Source: Gramella sp. MT6 (lineage in GTDB: Bacteria > Bacteroidota > Bacteroidia > Flavobacteriales > Flavobacteriaceae). From it: DNA of 64,000 nt. Positions within the stretch are counted from its first letter, which is position 1. Each line of letters opens with the position of its first letter. Below are positions 26,932 through 35,938 of the stretch, piece after piece. The notes below the pieces were generated by a model, which ran no database searches, was not told the origin of the DNA, and was given only the letters and a program-made list of their open reading frames with translations. Made by a program: the position numbers and the translations under genes. The stretch covers positions 3,622,501 through 3,686,500 of the forward strand of contig NZ_CP048410.1 in NCBI RefSeq assembly GCF_019357415.1. The letters are read 5' to 3'.

Positions 26932-29142
26932 ATGACAGAGGCGGCTATAGCAAAAGAGAACAAGCAGATCGCAAGGCAGTATAAAGAGCTCCTGCGTATA
27001 AGCTATCAAACCCTTACCGAAGATGATAAAAAATTAATTCGGAGGGCTTTTGATACGGCTGTAGATGCTCATAAAGATCAGCGTCGTAAATCTGGAGAAG
27101 CTTATATTTTTCATCCTATCGCAGTGGCGAAGATCGTAGCTTCAGAAATTGGTCTTGATGCAACTTCTATCGCTGCAGCCCTGCTTCATGATGTGGTAGA
27201 AGACACAAAATATACCCTGGAAGATCTTAGGAGTATGTTTGGAGAAACAGTGGCGAAGATCGTTGACGGTCTTACCAAAATTTCCAGTCTTAAAAAAGAT
27301 AAGGATGTTTCGCTCCAGGCCGAGAATTTCAGGAAAATGTTGCTTACTCTTAACGATGATGTAAGGGTAATTATCATAAAGATCGCAGACAGGTTGCATA
27401 ATATGCAAACCATGGATGCAATGAGGCCAGATAAGCAGGTGAAGATCGCTTCAGAAACACTTTATATTTATGCCCCATTAGCCCACAGGATCGGGTTATA
27501 TAATATTAAAACCGAATTAGAGGACCTTGGTTTAAAATATACCGAACCTGAAGTATATAATGATATTCTTACTAAGATCAAGGAAAGTAAGGAAGATCAG
27601 GATGCTTATATCAAAGAATTCAGCAAAGTGATCCAGGATTCACTGGATAAGGAAGATCTTGATTATGATATCAAAGGTCGTCCTAAATCCATCTATTCCA
27701 TTAATAGAAAGATCAAGGCACAGAATATAAGTTTTGATGAGATCTACGATAAATTTGCGATCAGGATCATTTATCGCAGCGAACCTTCCCAGGAAAAGTT
27801 CCTGGCCTGGAAAATATATTCTATAGTAACAGATCACTTCCGCCCTAACCCAACAAGGTTAAGAGACTGGATCTCTTCTCCAAAATCTACCGGGTATGAA
27901 GCATTACACATTACGGTAATGGGCCCAAAAGGTCGTTGGGTTGAAGTTCAAATTAGAAGTGAGCGAATGAATGAGATCGCAGAAAAAGGTTATGCGGCTC
28001 ACTATAAATATAAACAGGGAGGTAACAATAAAGAAGAACGAGGTTTTGAAGAATGGGTAACCCGTTTACAGGAAGCTCTGGAAAGCCCCGATGTTAACGC
28101 GGTTGATTTTGTAGAGCAATTCAAACTGAACCTCTACTCCAAGGAGATCTTTGTTTTTACTCCGCAGGGTGATCTAAAATCTTTACCAAAAGGCTCCACT
28201 CCGCTGGATTTTGCTTTTAGTATACATACCGAAATAGGATTACATACCAGGGGAGCCAGGGTTAATAATAAACTGGTGCCTCTAAGTCATGAATTGAAAA
28301 GCGGTGACCAGGTAGAGATCATTACTTCAGATAATGCCAAACCAAATATTAACTGGCTGGATTATGCCAATACAGCCAGGGCACGGGCAAAGATCAAATC
28401 TTCCCTTAAAGAAGAGAAAAAGGAAATTGCCGAGGAAGGAAAAGCAGTGCTGGCAAGAAAACTTAAAGCTCAGAAGATACAGTTCAATGAAAAATCTATC
28501 AACGAGCTGGTAGTACATTTTAATCTGAAGACCAGTCTGGATCTTTTTTATCGTGTGGGAATCGGCAAGATCGATAATAAAATGCTGAAGGAATTTGCCA
28601 ATTCCAGAAGTAATTCCCTGGTAAGTTATTTCAAGAGCAAGATCAAGAAGCCCCAGGTTTCCATAGATCTGGACAAGGAAGAATTTACCGCGAAGTATGA
28701 TCAGCTGGTATTTGGAAAAGAAGAAGAAAAACTCGAATATAAATTATCAAATTGTTGTAATCCTATTCCGGGAGATAGCGTTTTCGGATTTATTTCTGTA
28801 AATGACGGGATTAAAGTACATAAAAAGGATTGTCCGAATGCGCTGCAATTACAAAGTAATTATGCCTACAGGATCATCCAGGCGAAATGGATAGACAGTT
28901 CACAACAGGACTTTAAAGCTGTGATCAACCTTCAGGGTATAGATAATTTGGGACTGGTGAGCGAGATCACTCAGGAAATTTCCAGTAACATGCACGTGAA
29001 TATGAAAAACCTGAATTTCGACAGTTCAGATGGCGTATTCAGCGGCCGTATTACCCTGGTAGTAAAGAATAATAATATTCTGAATACCATCATTCAAAGG
29101 CTGAAAAAAATTAACGGGATAGACAAGGTTAGCCGTGAATAA
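26932..29142 (+). CDS. Bifunctional (p)ppGpp synthetase/hydrolase (RelA/SpoT family)
   Basis: 736 residues from ATG 26932; the TTG five codons upstream is unlikely. Domain order: HD hydrolase with HPIAVAKI (61-68) and LLHDVVEDT (84-92), so the hydrolase site is intact; synthetase with KGRPKSIYSI (248-257); TGS domain (EIFVFTPQGDLKSLPKGSTP); a conserved-Cys region with CCNPIPGD (608-615); and a C-terminal ACT domain (about 660-736). It makes and degrades the stringent-response alarmone. No other RSH gene is in the window. The Fur-family gene follows on the same strand. Confidence 0.95.
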   Translation: MTEAAIAKENKQIARQYKELLRISYQTLTEDDKKLIRRAFDTAVDAHKDQRRKSGEAYIFHPIAVAKIVASEIGLDATSIAAALLHDVVEDTKYTLEDLRSMFGETVAKIVDGLTKISSLKKDKDVSLQAENFRKMLLTLNDDVRVIIIKIADRLHNMQTMDAMRPDKQVKIASETLYIYAPLAHRIGLYNIKTELEDLGLKYTEPEVYNDILTKIKESKEDQDAYIKEFSKVIQDSLDKEDLDYDIKGRPKSIYSINRKIKAQNISFDEIYDKFAIRIIYRSEPSQEKFLAWKIYSIVTDHFRPNPTRLRDWISSPKSTGYEALHITVMGPKGRWVEVQIRSERMNEIAEKGYAAHYKYKQGGNNKEERGFEEWVTRLQEALESPDVNAVDFVEQFKLNLYSKEIFVFTPQGDLKSLPKGSTPLDFAFSIHTEIGLHTRGARVNNKLVPLSHELKSGDQVEIITSDNAKPNINWLDYANTARARAKIKSSLKEEKKEIAEEGKAVLARKLKAQKIQFNEKSINELVVHFNLKTSLDLFYRVGIGKIDNKMLKEFANSRSNSLVSYFKSKIKKPQVSIDLDKEEFTAKYDQLVFGKEEEKLEYKLSNCCNPIPGDSVFGFISVNDGIKVHKKDCPNALQLQSNYAYRIIQAKWIDSSQQDFKAVINLQGIDNLGLVSEITQEISSNMHVNMKNLNFDSSDGVFSGRITLVVKNNNILNTIIQRLKKINGIDKVSRE

Positions 29143-29147
29143 ACTTT

Positions 29148-29155
29148 TACCTTTG
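29148..29155 (+). promoter_or_regulatory. -7 box in front of the Fur-family gene
   Basis: TACCTTTG, a perfect TAnnTTTG element, ends 11 bp before the ATG at 29167 and overlaps the intergenic space after the RelA/SpoT stop. The predicted leader is only a few bases. Confidence 0.5.
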
Positions 29156-29166
29156 CAGAGCAAATT

Positions 29167-29622
29167 ATGAGCAAAAAAGTCGTAAATAAGAACGATCAGG
29201 CGGTCGTTAAAAACGTTTTCACCAAATATCTTGAAGAAAAAGGGCACCGTAAAACACCGGAGCGCTTTGCTATTCTTCAGGAGATATATAACTCAGACGA
29301 TCATTTCGATATTGAGTCTCTTTATATTAAAATGAAGAACAAAAAATATCGGGTAAGTCGCGCTACTTTATATAACACTATAGAGTTATTATTGGAATGC
29401 GGTCTGGTTAGAAAACATCAGTTTGGTCAAAACCAGGCTCAATATGAAAAATCATATTTCGATCGTCAGCACGATCACATTATACTTACAGATACCGGTG
29501 AAGTAATCGAGTTTTGCGATCCAAGAATACAGAGTATCAAGCAAACTATAGAAGAAGTTTTTGATATAGAGATCAAAAAACATTCACTTTACTTTTACGG
29601 AAATAAAAAATCAACCAATTAA
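29167..29622 (+). CDS. Fur-family transcriptional regulator
   Basis: 151 residues: a winged helix ([20 protein letters not shown], recognition helix near [14 protein letters not shown]) and a dimerisation domain with [15 protein letters not shown] (102-116). The HxH pair and Glu match the regulatory metal site of Fur-type repressors. The CxxC pairs that hold the structural zinc in many Fur proteins are absent: only two Cys (78 and 117) occur. It could sense iron, zinc or peroxide; this cannot be told. purA follows 12 bp downstream. Confidence 0.9.
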   Translation: MSKKVVNKNDQAVVKNVFTKYLEEKGHRKTPERFAILQEIYNSDDHFDIESLYIKMKNKKYRVSRATLYNTIELLLECGLVRKHQFGQNQAQYEKSYFDRQHDHIILTDTGEVIEFCDPRIQSIKQTIEEVFDIEIKKHSLYFYGNKKSTN

Positions 29623-29634
29623 GTTTCAAAATTC

Positions 29635-30906
29635 ATGGCAGTAGATTTACTACTAGGTCTTCAATGGGGTGATGAAGGAAAAGGCAAAATTGTTGACGTC
29701 CTAACCTCCAAATACGATATTATTGCCCGTTTTCAGGGTGGTCCAAACGCAGGTCATACTTTAGAGTTCGACGGTCAGAAACACGTTTTACACACAATCC
29801 CTTCTGGAATCTTTCATGATGACAGTATCAACCTTGTGGGGAACGGAGTGGTAATAGATCCCGTAATTTTTAAAAGGGAACTCGATAACCTCGCCAAACA
29901 CAATGTAGATTACAAATCTAAACTTCTAATCTCGAGGAAAGCGCACCTAATTCTGCCAACCCATAGACTCCTGGATGCAGCCTCTGAAGCTTCAAAAGGG
30001 AAAGCAAAGATTGGCTCTACCCTTAAAGGAATTGGACCAACTTACATGGATAAGACCGGTAGAAATGGTTTACGTGTGGGAGATCTTGAACTTGAAGACT
30101 GGAAGGAGAAGTACCGCACCCTTGCCGATAAGCATGAAAAAATGATCGCCTACTACGATGTAGACGTACAATACGATCTTGCTGAACTGGAAAAGGAATT
30201 CTGGACAGCGATAGAAACTTTAAGAGAACTTACTTTTATAGACAGTGAAGAATATTTGCACCAGGCGATGAAAAATGGTAAAACCATTTTGGCTGAAGGT
30301 GCACAGGGTTCTTTACTGGATATTGACTTTGGAACATATCCTTTTGTAACCTCCTCTAATACCACTGCTGCCGGAGCCTGTACAGGCCTGGGAGTTGCCC
30401 CAAGAGATATTGGCGAAGCCTTTGGAATCTTCAAAGCTTATACCACAAGAGTTGGTAGTGGACCCTTCCCTACCGAACTTTTTGACGAAGTAGGTGAAAG
30501 AATGGGTAAGATAGGAAATGAATTTGGCGCTACGACAGGTAGAAAAAGACGTTGTGGATGGCTTGATCTTGTTGCACTTAAATACGCAGTACAGGTTAAT
30601 GGCATCACGCAGCTTATCATGATGAAAGGTGATGTTCTTAGTGGCTTTGATACTTTAAAGGTTTGTACGGCCTATAAATATAAGGGCGAAGAGATCACTC
30701 ATCTCCCTTTCAATATAGAACCAGAGAACCTAGAACCTATCTATACCGAGGTAAAAGGATGGAAAGAAGACCTAACTAAAATGAAGGACGCTTCATCTCT
30801 TCCGAAGGAATTTAACGATTACGTAGATTTTCTGGAAAAGGAACTTGAAACGCCAATTACCATAGTTTCAGTTGGGCCAGACAGAAAACAAACTATCAAA
30901 AGATAA
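29635..30906 (+). CDS. purA: Adenylosuccinate synthetase
   Basis: 423 residues, full length. PurA joins IMP and aspartate using GTP in the first step from IMP to AMP. The GTP loop GDEGKGKIVD (12-21) with catalytic Asp13, GGPNAGHT with catalytic His, the IMP loop TTAAGACTG and TGRKRRCGWLDL are all present. It is the last gene of the run on this strand and ends in a strong palindromic terminator. Its link to a Fur-family regulator is probably positional only. Confidence 0.97.
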   Translation: MAVDLLLGLQWGDEGKGKIVDVLTSKYDIIARFQGGPNAGHTLEFDGQKHVLHTIPSGIFHDDSINLVGNGVVIDPVIFKRELDNLAKHNVDYKSKLLISRKAHLILPTHRLLDAASEASKGKAKIGSTLKGIGPTYMDKTGRNGLRVGDLELEDWKEKYRTLADKHEKMIAYYDVDVQYDLAELEKEFWTAIETLRELTFIDSEEYLHQAMKNGKTILAEGAQGSLLDIDFGTYPFVTSSNTTAAGACTGLGVAPRDIGEAFGIFKAYTTRVGSGPFPTELFDEVGERMGKIGNEFGATTGRKRRCGWLDLVALKYAVQVNGITQLIMMKGDVLSGFDTLKVCTAYKYKGEEITHLPFNIEPENLEPIYTEVKGWKEDLTKMKDASSLPKEFNDYVDFLEKELETPITIVSVGPDRKQTIKR

Positions 30907-30924
30907 TTTTTAATTTATAGCATT

Positions 30925-30957
30925 AAAAAAGGCTGCTCTAGAGCAGCCTTTTTTATT
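30925..30957. terminator. Bidirectional terminator after purA
   Basis: A perfect palindrome ggctgctctagagcagcc (30931-30948) flanked by an A-run on the left and a T-run on the right. It separates purA from the convergent ferritin-like pair. Confidence 0.92.
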
Positions 30958-30973
30958 TTCTAACAATCTTTTA

Positions 30974-31819
30974 TTACTCGTCTGAAACAATAAAAAGACC
31001 AGCAATTGCTGTAGCCTGTTCAGCTGTTATTGGCTCATCAAATGCCTGAGTCACCGCTGCGTTCACATCTCCTACTATCGGATCTGCAAAAGTTAATGTG
31101 GTAACATCTACTCCACCTTGAGTAACGTTGTCTTCACCGTCATAAACCGGCTGGGTAGCTTCCGGCATATCATCTCCCCTCATAGATCCCGTGATCCAAC
31201 CTTCAAGTCCGCGAATCTGGCGGATTTCTGAGGCGTGACGTGCTTCTACTGAGTGTATCTGTAGTGCTGGTTCTAAAAAGGCTGTTCCCATTAAGTTTCC
31301 AGCCTGCCCTTTATAGGCTCTAACGCCGGTATCTTCAAAAGCCTGTGCTAAGGCAAGTAACTGCGCATAAGCTGTTTCCTGACCAATTCCGTTTTCATTG
31401 AATGGATCAAAAGCACCACCTGCGGTAAAGTCAAAAGTTGGTGATTCAACCGGAGTTGCTCCAGCGCCTTCAAGTCCCGCTTTAAGGAATGCCACGTGAG
31501 CATCCTCATGCTTGGAAATCTGCATGTAAGCATCCATAGCCCTTTGATTTCCGTTTAATACTCCAGAATCTAACGCCTTCATATAAAATTCGGCCTCCAG
31601 GTATTCCAGGGTCAGTGCAAGTTGTAATGCATCTACTGCTGAATTCTCCTGGAAGAAAGTTGCAGCACTGGCTTTGTTTGTAGCCATTCCAAAAGGAACT
31701 GCCGCCATTGCCGCTTTTTTTCCGAAAGAAGAAAGAGTAGAGAACATTTCCCTTCTGGAACTAGATTTCGTAGTCAATTTTTCGGATGTAAATTCATCCA
31801 GTAATTTTATAATACTCAT
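30974..31819 (-). CDS. Exported ferritin-like domain protein (Ferritin_2 type)
   Basis: 281 residues. The N-terminus has SSRREMF (19-25) followed by an Ala-rich hydrophobic run, a Tat-like signal. The four-helix domain keeps candidate di-metal residues: LTLEYLEAEFY (Glu72, Glu75), KHEDAH (His104-Glu105-His108), FEDTG (Glu162) and SVEARH (Glu192, His195). This is the ferritin-like family often called desiccation-related (PF13668 type). It pairs with a paralogue 29 bp upstream on the same strand. Whether it binds iron is inference from ligand spacing. Confidence 0.88.
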   Translation of the reverse strand: MSIIKLLDEFTSEKLTTKSSSRREMFSTLSSFGKKAAMAAVPFGMATNKASAATFFQENSAVDALQLALTLEYLEAEFYMKALDSGVLNGNQRAMDAYMQISKHEDAHVAFLKAGLEGAGATPVESPTFDFTAGGAFDPFNENGIGQETAYAQLLALAQAFEDTGVRAYKGQAGNLMGTAFLEPALQIHSVEARHASEIRQIRGLEGWITGSMRGDDMPEATQPVYDGEDNVTQGGVDVTTLTFADPIVGDVNAAVTQAFDEPITAEQATAIAGLFIVSDE

Positions 31820-31848
31820 AATTTTTTTATTTAGAAGTGGTTAATAGA

Positions 31849-32637
31849 TTAGGATCCGGTCATTGGTTCCGGCAAGTTGTTGGCCGTGAATTCTGTTGTT
31901 ATAAATCCACCCGCAGCAGCAAGTACAGCTGAAGGATCTGTAGCCACATCTAATCCATTATCTGGGTTTACAATATCGTCTCCGGCAAAATATCCTCCGG
32001 TTGGATCTATTAAAGATCTGATAGCTGCAGCATGTCTTGCTTCTACCGAAACAATTTTTCCGGCAAGAGTGAGGTAAGTTGCATCTGCGATACGGTCTCC
32101 TGCACCATTATAAGCACCAACTCCAGTATCCTCTAATAACAGGGCAGTTTCCAGAACAGAAGTCCTGTCATCAAAATCTATTGACGAAACATCAAACTCA
32201 AGGTCTGGTAAAGTATTCTCTTCACCAGCGGCAGTAGTGATCGCTGCTTTAAAGAAATCTCTATGGATAACTTCGTGGTTATACAAGTCATCAAAAAGAT
32301 CTTTTTCTTCCTGAGGTGCGCCGGCATAATATGCTCCGGCTCGAACCTGCGTATAGAATGCAGCCTCCAGCTGCTCTAAAGCATAAGCATAATTAAGGAT
32401 TCCCACGTCTCCGCTACCAAGGTCGAAAACCTCCTCTCCTGGATTTGGATTAGGCTGCGGTTCTGGCATACCTGGATCTGCACCGGGGTTGAACTCTTCC
32501 TCGCTACATCCATACATTAAAAAGCTGGCTCCGGCAACTCCGAGCCCTCCCATTTTAATGAACTTCCTTCGCGAATTATTTTTCGATTTTTTGGAAGATG
32601 ATTCTACAACATCCACCTTAACTAAGGGTTTTTTCAT
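31849..32637 (-). CDS. Tat-exported ferritin-like lipoprotein
   Basis: 262 residues. A clear twin-arginine motif SRRKFIK (22-28) is followed by a short hydrophobic run and a lipobox-like LMYGC (Cys44), so it looks like a Tat-exported lipoprotein. A Pro/Asn linker (PGMPEPQPNPNPGEE) leads to the ferritin-like bundle with Glu88/Glu91, His121-Glu122-His125, Glu169 and Glu199/His202. Tat export suits a protein that folds around metal in the cytoplasm. It is the first gene of the pair. Confidence 0.9.
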   Translation of the reverse strand: MKKPLVKVDVVESSSKKSKNNSRRKFIKMGGLGVAGASFLMYGCSEEEFNPGADPGMPEPQPNPNPGEEVFDLGSGDVGILNYAYALEQLEAAFYTQVRAGAYYAGAPQEEKDLFDDLYNHEVIHRDFFKAAITTAAGEENTLPDLEFDVSSIDFDDRTSVLETALLLEDTGVGAYNGAGDRIADATYLTLAGKIVSVEARHAAAIRSLIDPTGGYFAGDDIVNPDNGLDVATDPSAVLAAAGGFITTEFTANNLPEPMTGS

Positions 32638-32864
32638 AATTAAATTTTTAGTTTCTAGTGAAACTTACGTAGGAAAGCACGCATTGGATTTGCTGAGGAA
32701 GTTAAGATTGTCTTAAATGAAGGAATCTTTAGAAAGGTTTAGGCTTTCAGCGGTTTTTTTAATCTTTAATTATGATAATTTTTTAAGCCATTGCAAATTA
32801 TTTGAACTTTCCTTCTAAGATATCATAGCTGTAATTTTCTTACTTTTGGAAAAAATTAAGCTAC
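32638..32864. other. Intergenic region between the ferritin-like pair and OstA-like gene
   Basis: Divergent 227-bp region. It holds a TACTTTTG -7 box for the plus strand near 32841 and, on the minus strand, a TAAGTTTC that is one mismatch from the -7 consensus about 24 bp upstream of the ferritin-like start. No ORF or RNA gene is seen. Confidence 0.5.
32841..32848 (+). promoter_or_regulatory. -7 box of the OstA-like gene
   Basis: TACTTTTG, a perfect TAnnTTTG element, ends 16 bp before the TTG start at 32865. A TTG -33 box at the expected distance is not evident. Confidence 0.5.
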
Positions 32865-34649
32865 TTGAAAACTTATTTTATTTCATTATTTGTTCTCCTA
32901 ACTTCATTACAGGTTTTAGCTCAAAAAAATCAGGAGATTAATTATGATTCAGACCGAACTTTAAAGAATGAGGAAAGATATCCGGGAGCCCTTATCTTGA
33001 GTAAAGTAAATAACCAGGTATATTTTGATCATGACGGAATAGAAGTTTGGTGTGACAATGCGGTTTTTTATAAAAGTGCCAATTTCTTCAAAGCTTACGG
33101 TAATATTAGAATGCAGCAAGGTGATAGCGTTAGCATGACCAGCAATTATGCTGAATACAATGGAAATACTGAATTTGCTTTTGCCAGTGGCAATGTAAAA
33201 ATGGAAAGGCCACAAACAACCCTTGAAACCGACAGTCTTTTCTTTGACCGGATCAAACAACAGGCTTATTACCGTAGCGGTGGAAAAGTTACCGATACTG
33301 CCAGTGTACTTACCAGTAGAATTGGCCGGTATTATATGGAAGAAGATAAATACAGTTTTATCAATGAGGTAGTTGTAACAAACCCGGAATACACTATCAA
33401 CTCTGAACAACTGGATTTTTATTCAGAAAGCGGACATGCCTATCTATATGGGCCTTCGACGATTGAAAGTGAAACTAGCACCGTTTATTGTGAAAGAGGT
33501 TTTTATGACACCAGGGCAGATAACGGGTACTTCGTTAAGAATTCCCAGATTAATTATGACAACAGGATCCTTAAAGGCGACAGTCTCTACTTTAACAGGC
33601 AGAATAGTTTTGCTTCGGCCACCAATAATATTAAAGTTATAGATACTATAAATGACAGCCGGGTTACGGGTCATTATGCCGAAGTGTATCGTGATAAGGA
33701 TTCGGTCTTCATTACGAAAAAAGCATTGGCAGCCAGTCTGCAGGACAGGGACACTCTTTTTATTCATAGTGACACTATCATGATCACGGGGAAACCCGAG
33801 AAGCGAATTATCAGAGGTTATTACGATGTTAGGATTTTCAAGGAAGACAGGCTTGGTGAGAATCCGATGAGTGGAAGAAGTGATTCGATATTTTCAGATC
33901 AGCAATCGGGACTTACAAAATTGATCAACATTAGCAGCATGGGAAATGGAAAGCCGGTGCTATGGTCTGGTGAAAACCAAATGACCGGTGACAGTATTCA
34001 TCTTCAGAGCAATACCAAAACAGAACAACTCGATTCCCTGCTGGTTTTTGATAACGCATTTTTGATTCAGAAAGATAGCATTGAAGGATATAACCAGCTT
34101 AAAGGGATGGAACTCGTAGGTTATTTTACCGATAACAGCCTGAACAAAGTGGTTATCGATAAAAATACCGAAACTCTGAATTATATGCGGAATAACGACA
34201 ATGAACTCATTGGTATTAACAAGACCCTGGCCAGTTCAGTTGAAATTTTGTTTGTAGATCAGCAAATTGAAGATATCTACTATTATAACCAGGTTGATGG
34301 AAAACTTACTCCGGAGGAAGATTTTCCTCCCAACGCCCGTCAACTACAAGGTTTTAATTGGCGTGGAGAACAGCGTATCCTTAGCAAGGAAGGCCTTTTT
34401 GAAGGAGAACCCGAACCTACTCTCCCCAAGATCAAGGGAATCGAACTACCAGAGGAACCCGAAGAATTCTTTGATGAAAGAGAGGAAGATGATCTATTGC
34501 TAGATGAAAATTCGAGATTAAATCCCAGTGTTCTAAAAAATAGAGAAACCGATAGTTTAAAGTTCAAAAACAAAGTATTGCCAGATTCACTGAAAAAAGA
34601 CATTAAGGAAAAAGATAGTATTAAAGACGTTATTGAACAGGAGAAGTAG
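32865..34649 (+). CDS. OstA-like (LptA/LptD N-domain) exported protein
   Basis: 594 residues starting at TTG 32865 with a signal peptide (FISLFVLLTSLQVLAQ). The body is a series of beta strands with recurring patterns such as NIRMQQGDSVSMTSNYAEYN and NVKMERPQTTLETDSLFFD, the jellyroll-type repeats of OstA/LptA proteins, which carry lipopolysaccharide across the periplasm. The C-terminal 90 residues are very acidic, then Lys-rich. A role in LPS transport is inferred from the family. The aminotransferase gene begins 1 bp after its stop. Confidence 0.87.
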   Translation: MKTYFISLFVLLTSLQVLAQKNQEINYDSDRTLKNEERYPGALILSKVNNQVYFDHDGIEVWCDNAVFYKSANFFKAYGNIRMQQGDSVSMTSNYAEYNGNTEFAFASGNVKMERPQTTLETDSLFFDRIKQQAYYRSGGKVTDTASVLTSRIGRYYMEEDKYSFINEVVVTNPEYTINSEQLDFYSESGHAYLYGPSTIESETSTVYCERGFYDTRADNGYFVKNSQINYDNRILKGDSLYFNRQNSFASATNNIKVIDTINDSRVTGHYAEVYRDKDSVFITKKALAASLQDRDTLFIHSDTIMITGKPEKRIIRGYYDVRIFKEDRLGENPMSGRSDSIFSDQQSGLTKLINISSMGNGKPVLWSGENQMTGDSIHLQSNTKTEQLDSLLVFDNAFLIQKDSIEGYNQLKGMELVGYFTDNSLNKVVIDKNTETLNYMRNNDNELIGINKTLASSVEILFVDQQIEDIYYYNQVDGKLTPEEDFPPNARQLQGFNWRGEQRILSKEGLFEGEPEPTLPKIKGIELPEEPEEFFDEREEDDLLLDENSRLNPSVLKNRETDSLKFKNKVLPDSLKKDIKEKDSIKDVIEQEK

Positions 34650-34650
34650 A

Positions 34651-35847
34651 TTGAAAGAAGATTTTTTAAAATACCAGGCGCAAACAACGCCGCACCCACT
34701 TGCTTTGGAAGTTTCTCATGCAAAAGGATCTTATATAACCACCGCAGACGGGAAGCAACATCTGGATTTCGTTGCCGGGGTTTCGGCCTGCAGTTTAGGC
34801 CATTCCCATCCGGCAGTTGTAAAGGCAATTAAAGACCAGGCAGATAAATACCTTCACGTGATGGTCTATGGGGAGTATGCCCAGAAACCTGCGGTAGACC
34901 TTACCAAATTGCTTGCAAAACATTTACCAGATCCACTTGAGAAGACCTATCTGGTAAATTCTGGCACTGAGGCGATTGAAGGCGCTATGAAACTTGCCAG
35001 AAGGGCTACTGGAAGAAGCGAGATCATCGCCGCTAAAAGCGCATATCACGGGAATACCATGGGATCTCTGAGCCTGATGGATTTTGAGGAAAGGGTAAAA
35101 CCATTCAGACCTCTTATTGGTGATATTTCCTTTATCGAATTCAACAACAAAAAAGAGCTATCTAAAATCACTTCCAGAACAGCCGCTGTGATACTTGAAA
35201 CCATCCAGGGCGGTGCAGGATTTATAATGCCAAAAAACGACTATCTCAAAAAGGTTAAAACTAGATGTGAAGAAGTTGGTGCATTACTTATACTCGATGA
35301 AATCCAGCCGGGATTTGGTAGAACCGGTAAACTTTTCGGATTTGAAAACTTTGGGGTGGTTCCAGATATAGTCGTTCTTGGAAAAGGAATGGGCGGCGGA
35401 CTACCAATCGGAGCATTTTCAGCTTCAGAAAAACTAATGGACCTGCTCATGGACAATCCTAAATTAGGGCATATAACAACTTTTGGTGGAAATCCTTTAA
35501 TTGCTGCTGCTGCTTTAGCAACCCTTCAGGAATTGACCGAAACAGATCTAATTCAGCAAAGCCTCGAAAAGGAAGATTTAATCAGAAAAAACTTACAGCA
35601 CCCTCTAATTGAAGAAATTAGAGGAAAAGGATTAATGCTGGCTTTAATTTTAAAATCTGCCGAAATTGCCGATAAACTTATACTTCAGGCAAAAGAAAAA
35701 GAACTAATTCTCTTCTGGCTATTGTTCGAGAAACGGGCTGCAAGGCTCACTCCGCCACTAACCATCTCTAAGGAAGAAATTTTGAAAGGTTGTGGCATTA
35801 TTGTTGACATACTCAATGAGATTGAAAAGAATGAAAAGGACTGTTAA
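34651..35847 (+). CDS. Class III PLP aminotransferase (acetylornithine/4-aminobutyrate type)
   Basis: 398 residues from TTG 34651, preceded by aggaga, one of few purine-rich stretches upstream of a start here; an upstream TTG at 34633 lies inside the OstA-like gene. The PLP Lys245 is in VLGKGMGGGLPIG, with the cofactor Asp in LILDEIQPGFGRTGK and NSGTEAIEGAMKLARR near the phosphate. Such enzymes transfer amino groups from ornithine derivatives, GABA or similar omega-amino compounds to 2-oxoglutarate. The substrate cannot be settled, and no arg or gab genes are nearby. Confidence 0.9.
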   Translation: MKEDFLKYQAQTTPHPLALEVSHAKGSYITTADGKQHLDFVAGVSACSLGHSHPAVVKAIKDQADKYLHVMVYGEYAQKPAVDLTKLLAKHLPDPLEKTYLVNSGTEAIEGAMKLARRATGRSEIIAAKSAYHGNTMGSLSLMDFEERVKPFRPLIGDISFIEFNNKKELSKITSRTAAVILETIQGGAGFIMPKNDYLKKVKTRCEEVGALLILDEIQPGFGRTGKLFGFENFGVVPDIVVLGKGMGGGLPIGAFSASEKLMDLLMDNPKLGHITTFGGNPLIAAAALATLQELTETDLIQQSLEKEDLIRKNLQHPLIEEIRGKGLMLALILKSAEIADKLILQAKEKELILFWLLFEKRAARLTPPLTISKEEILKGCGIIVDILNEIEKNEKDC

Positions 35848-35938
35848 TTATTTTGTTAACAACAATAAACTGTAAATCCCGAATCGCTTTTAATCATTTT
35901 TAACTTTAGTACAGTAGAAATCCCTTAATCACTCTCTT

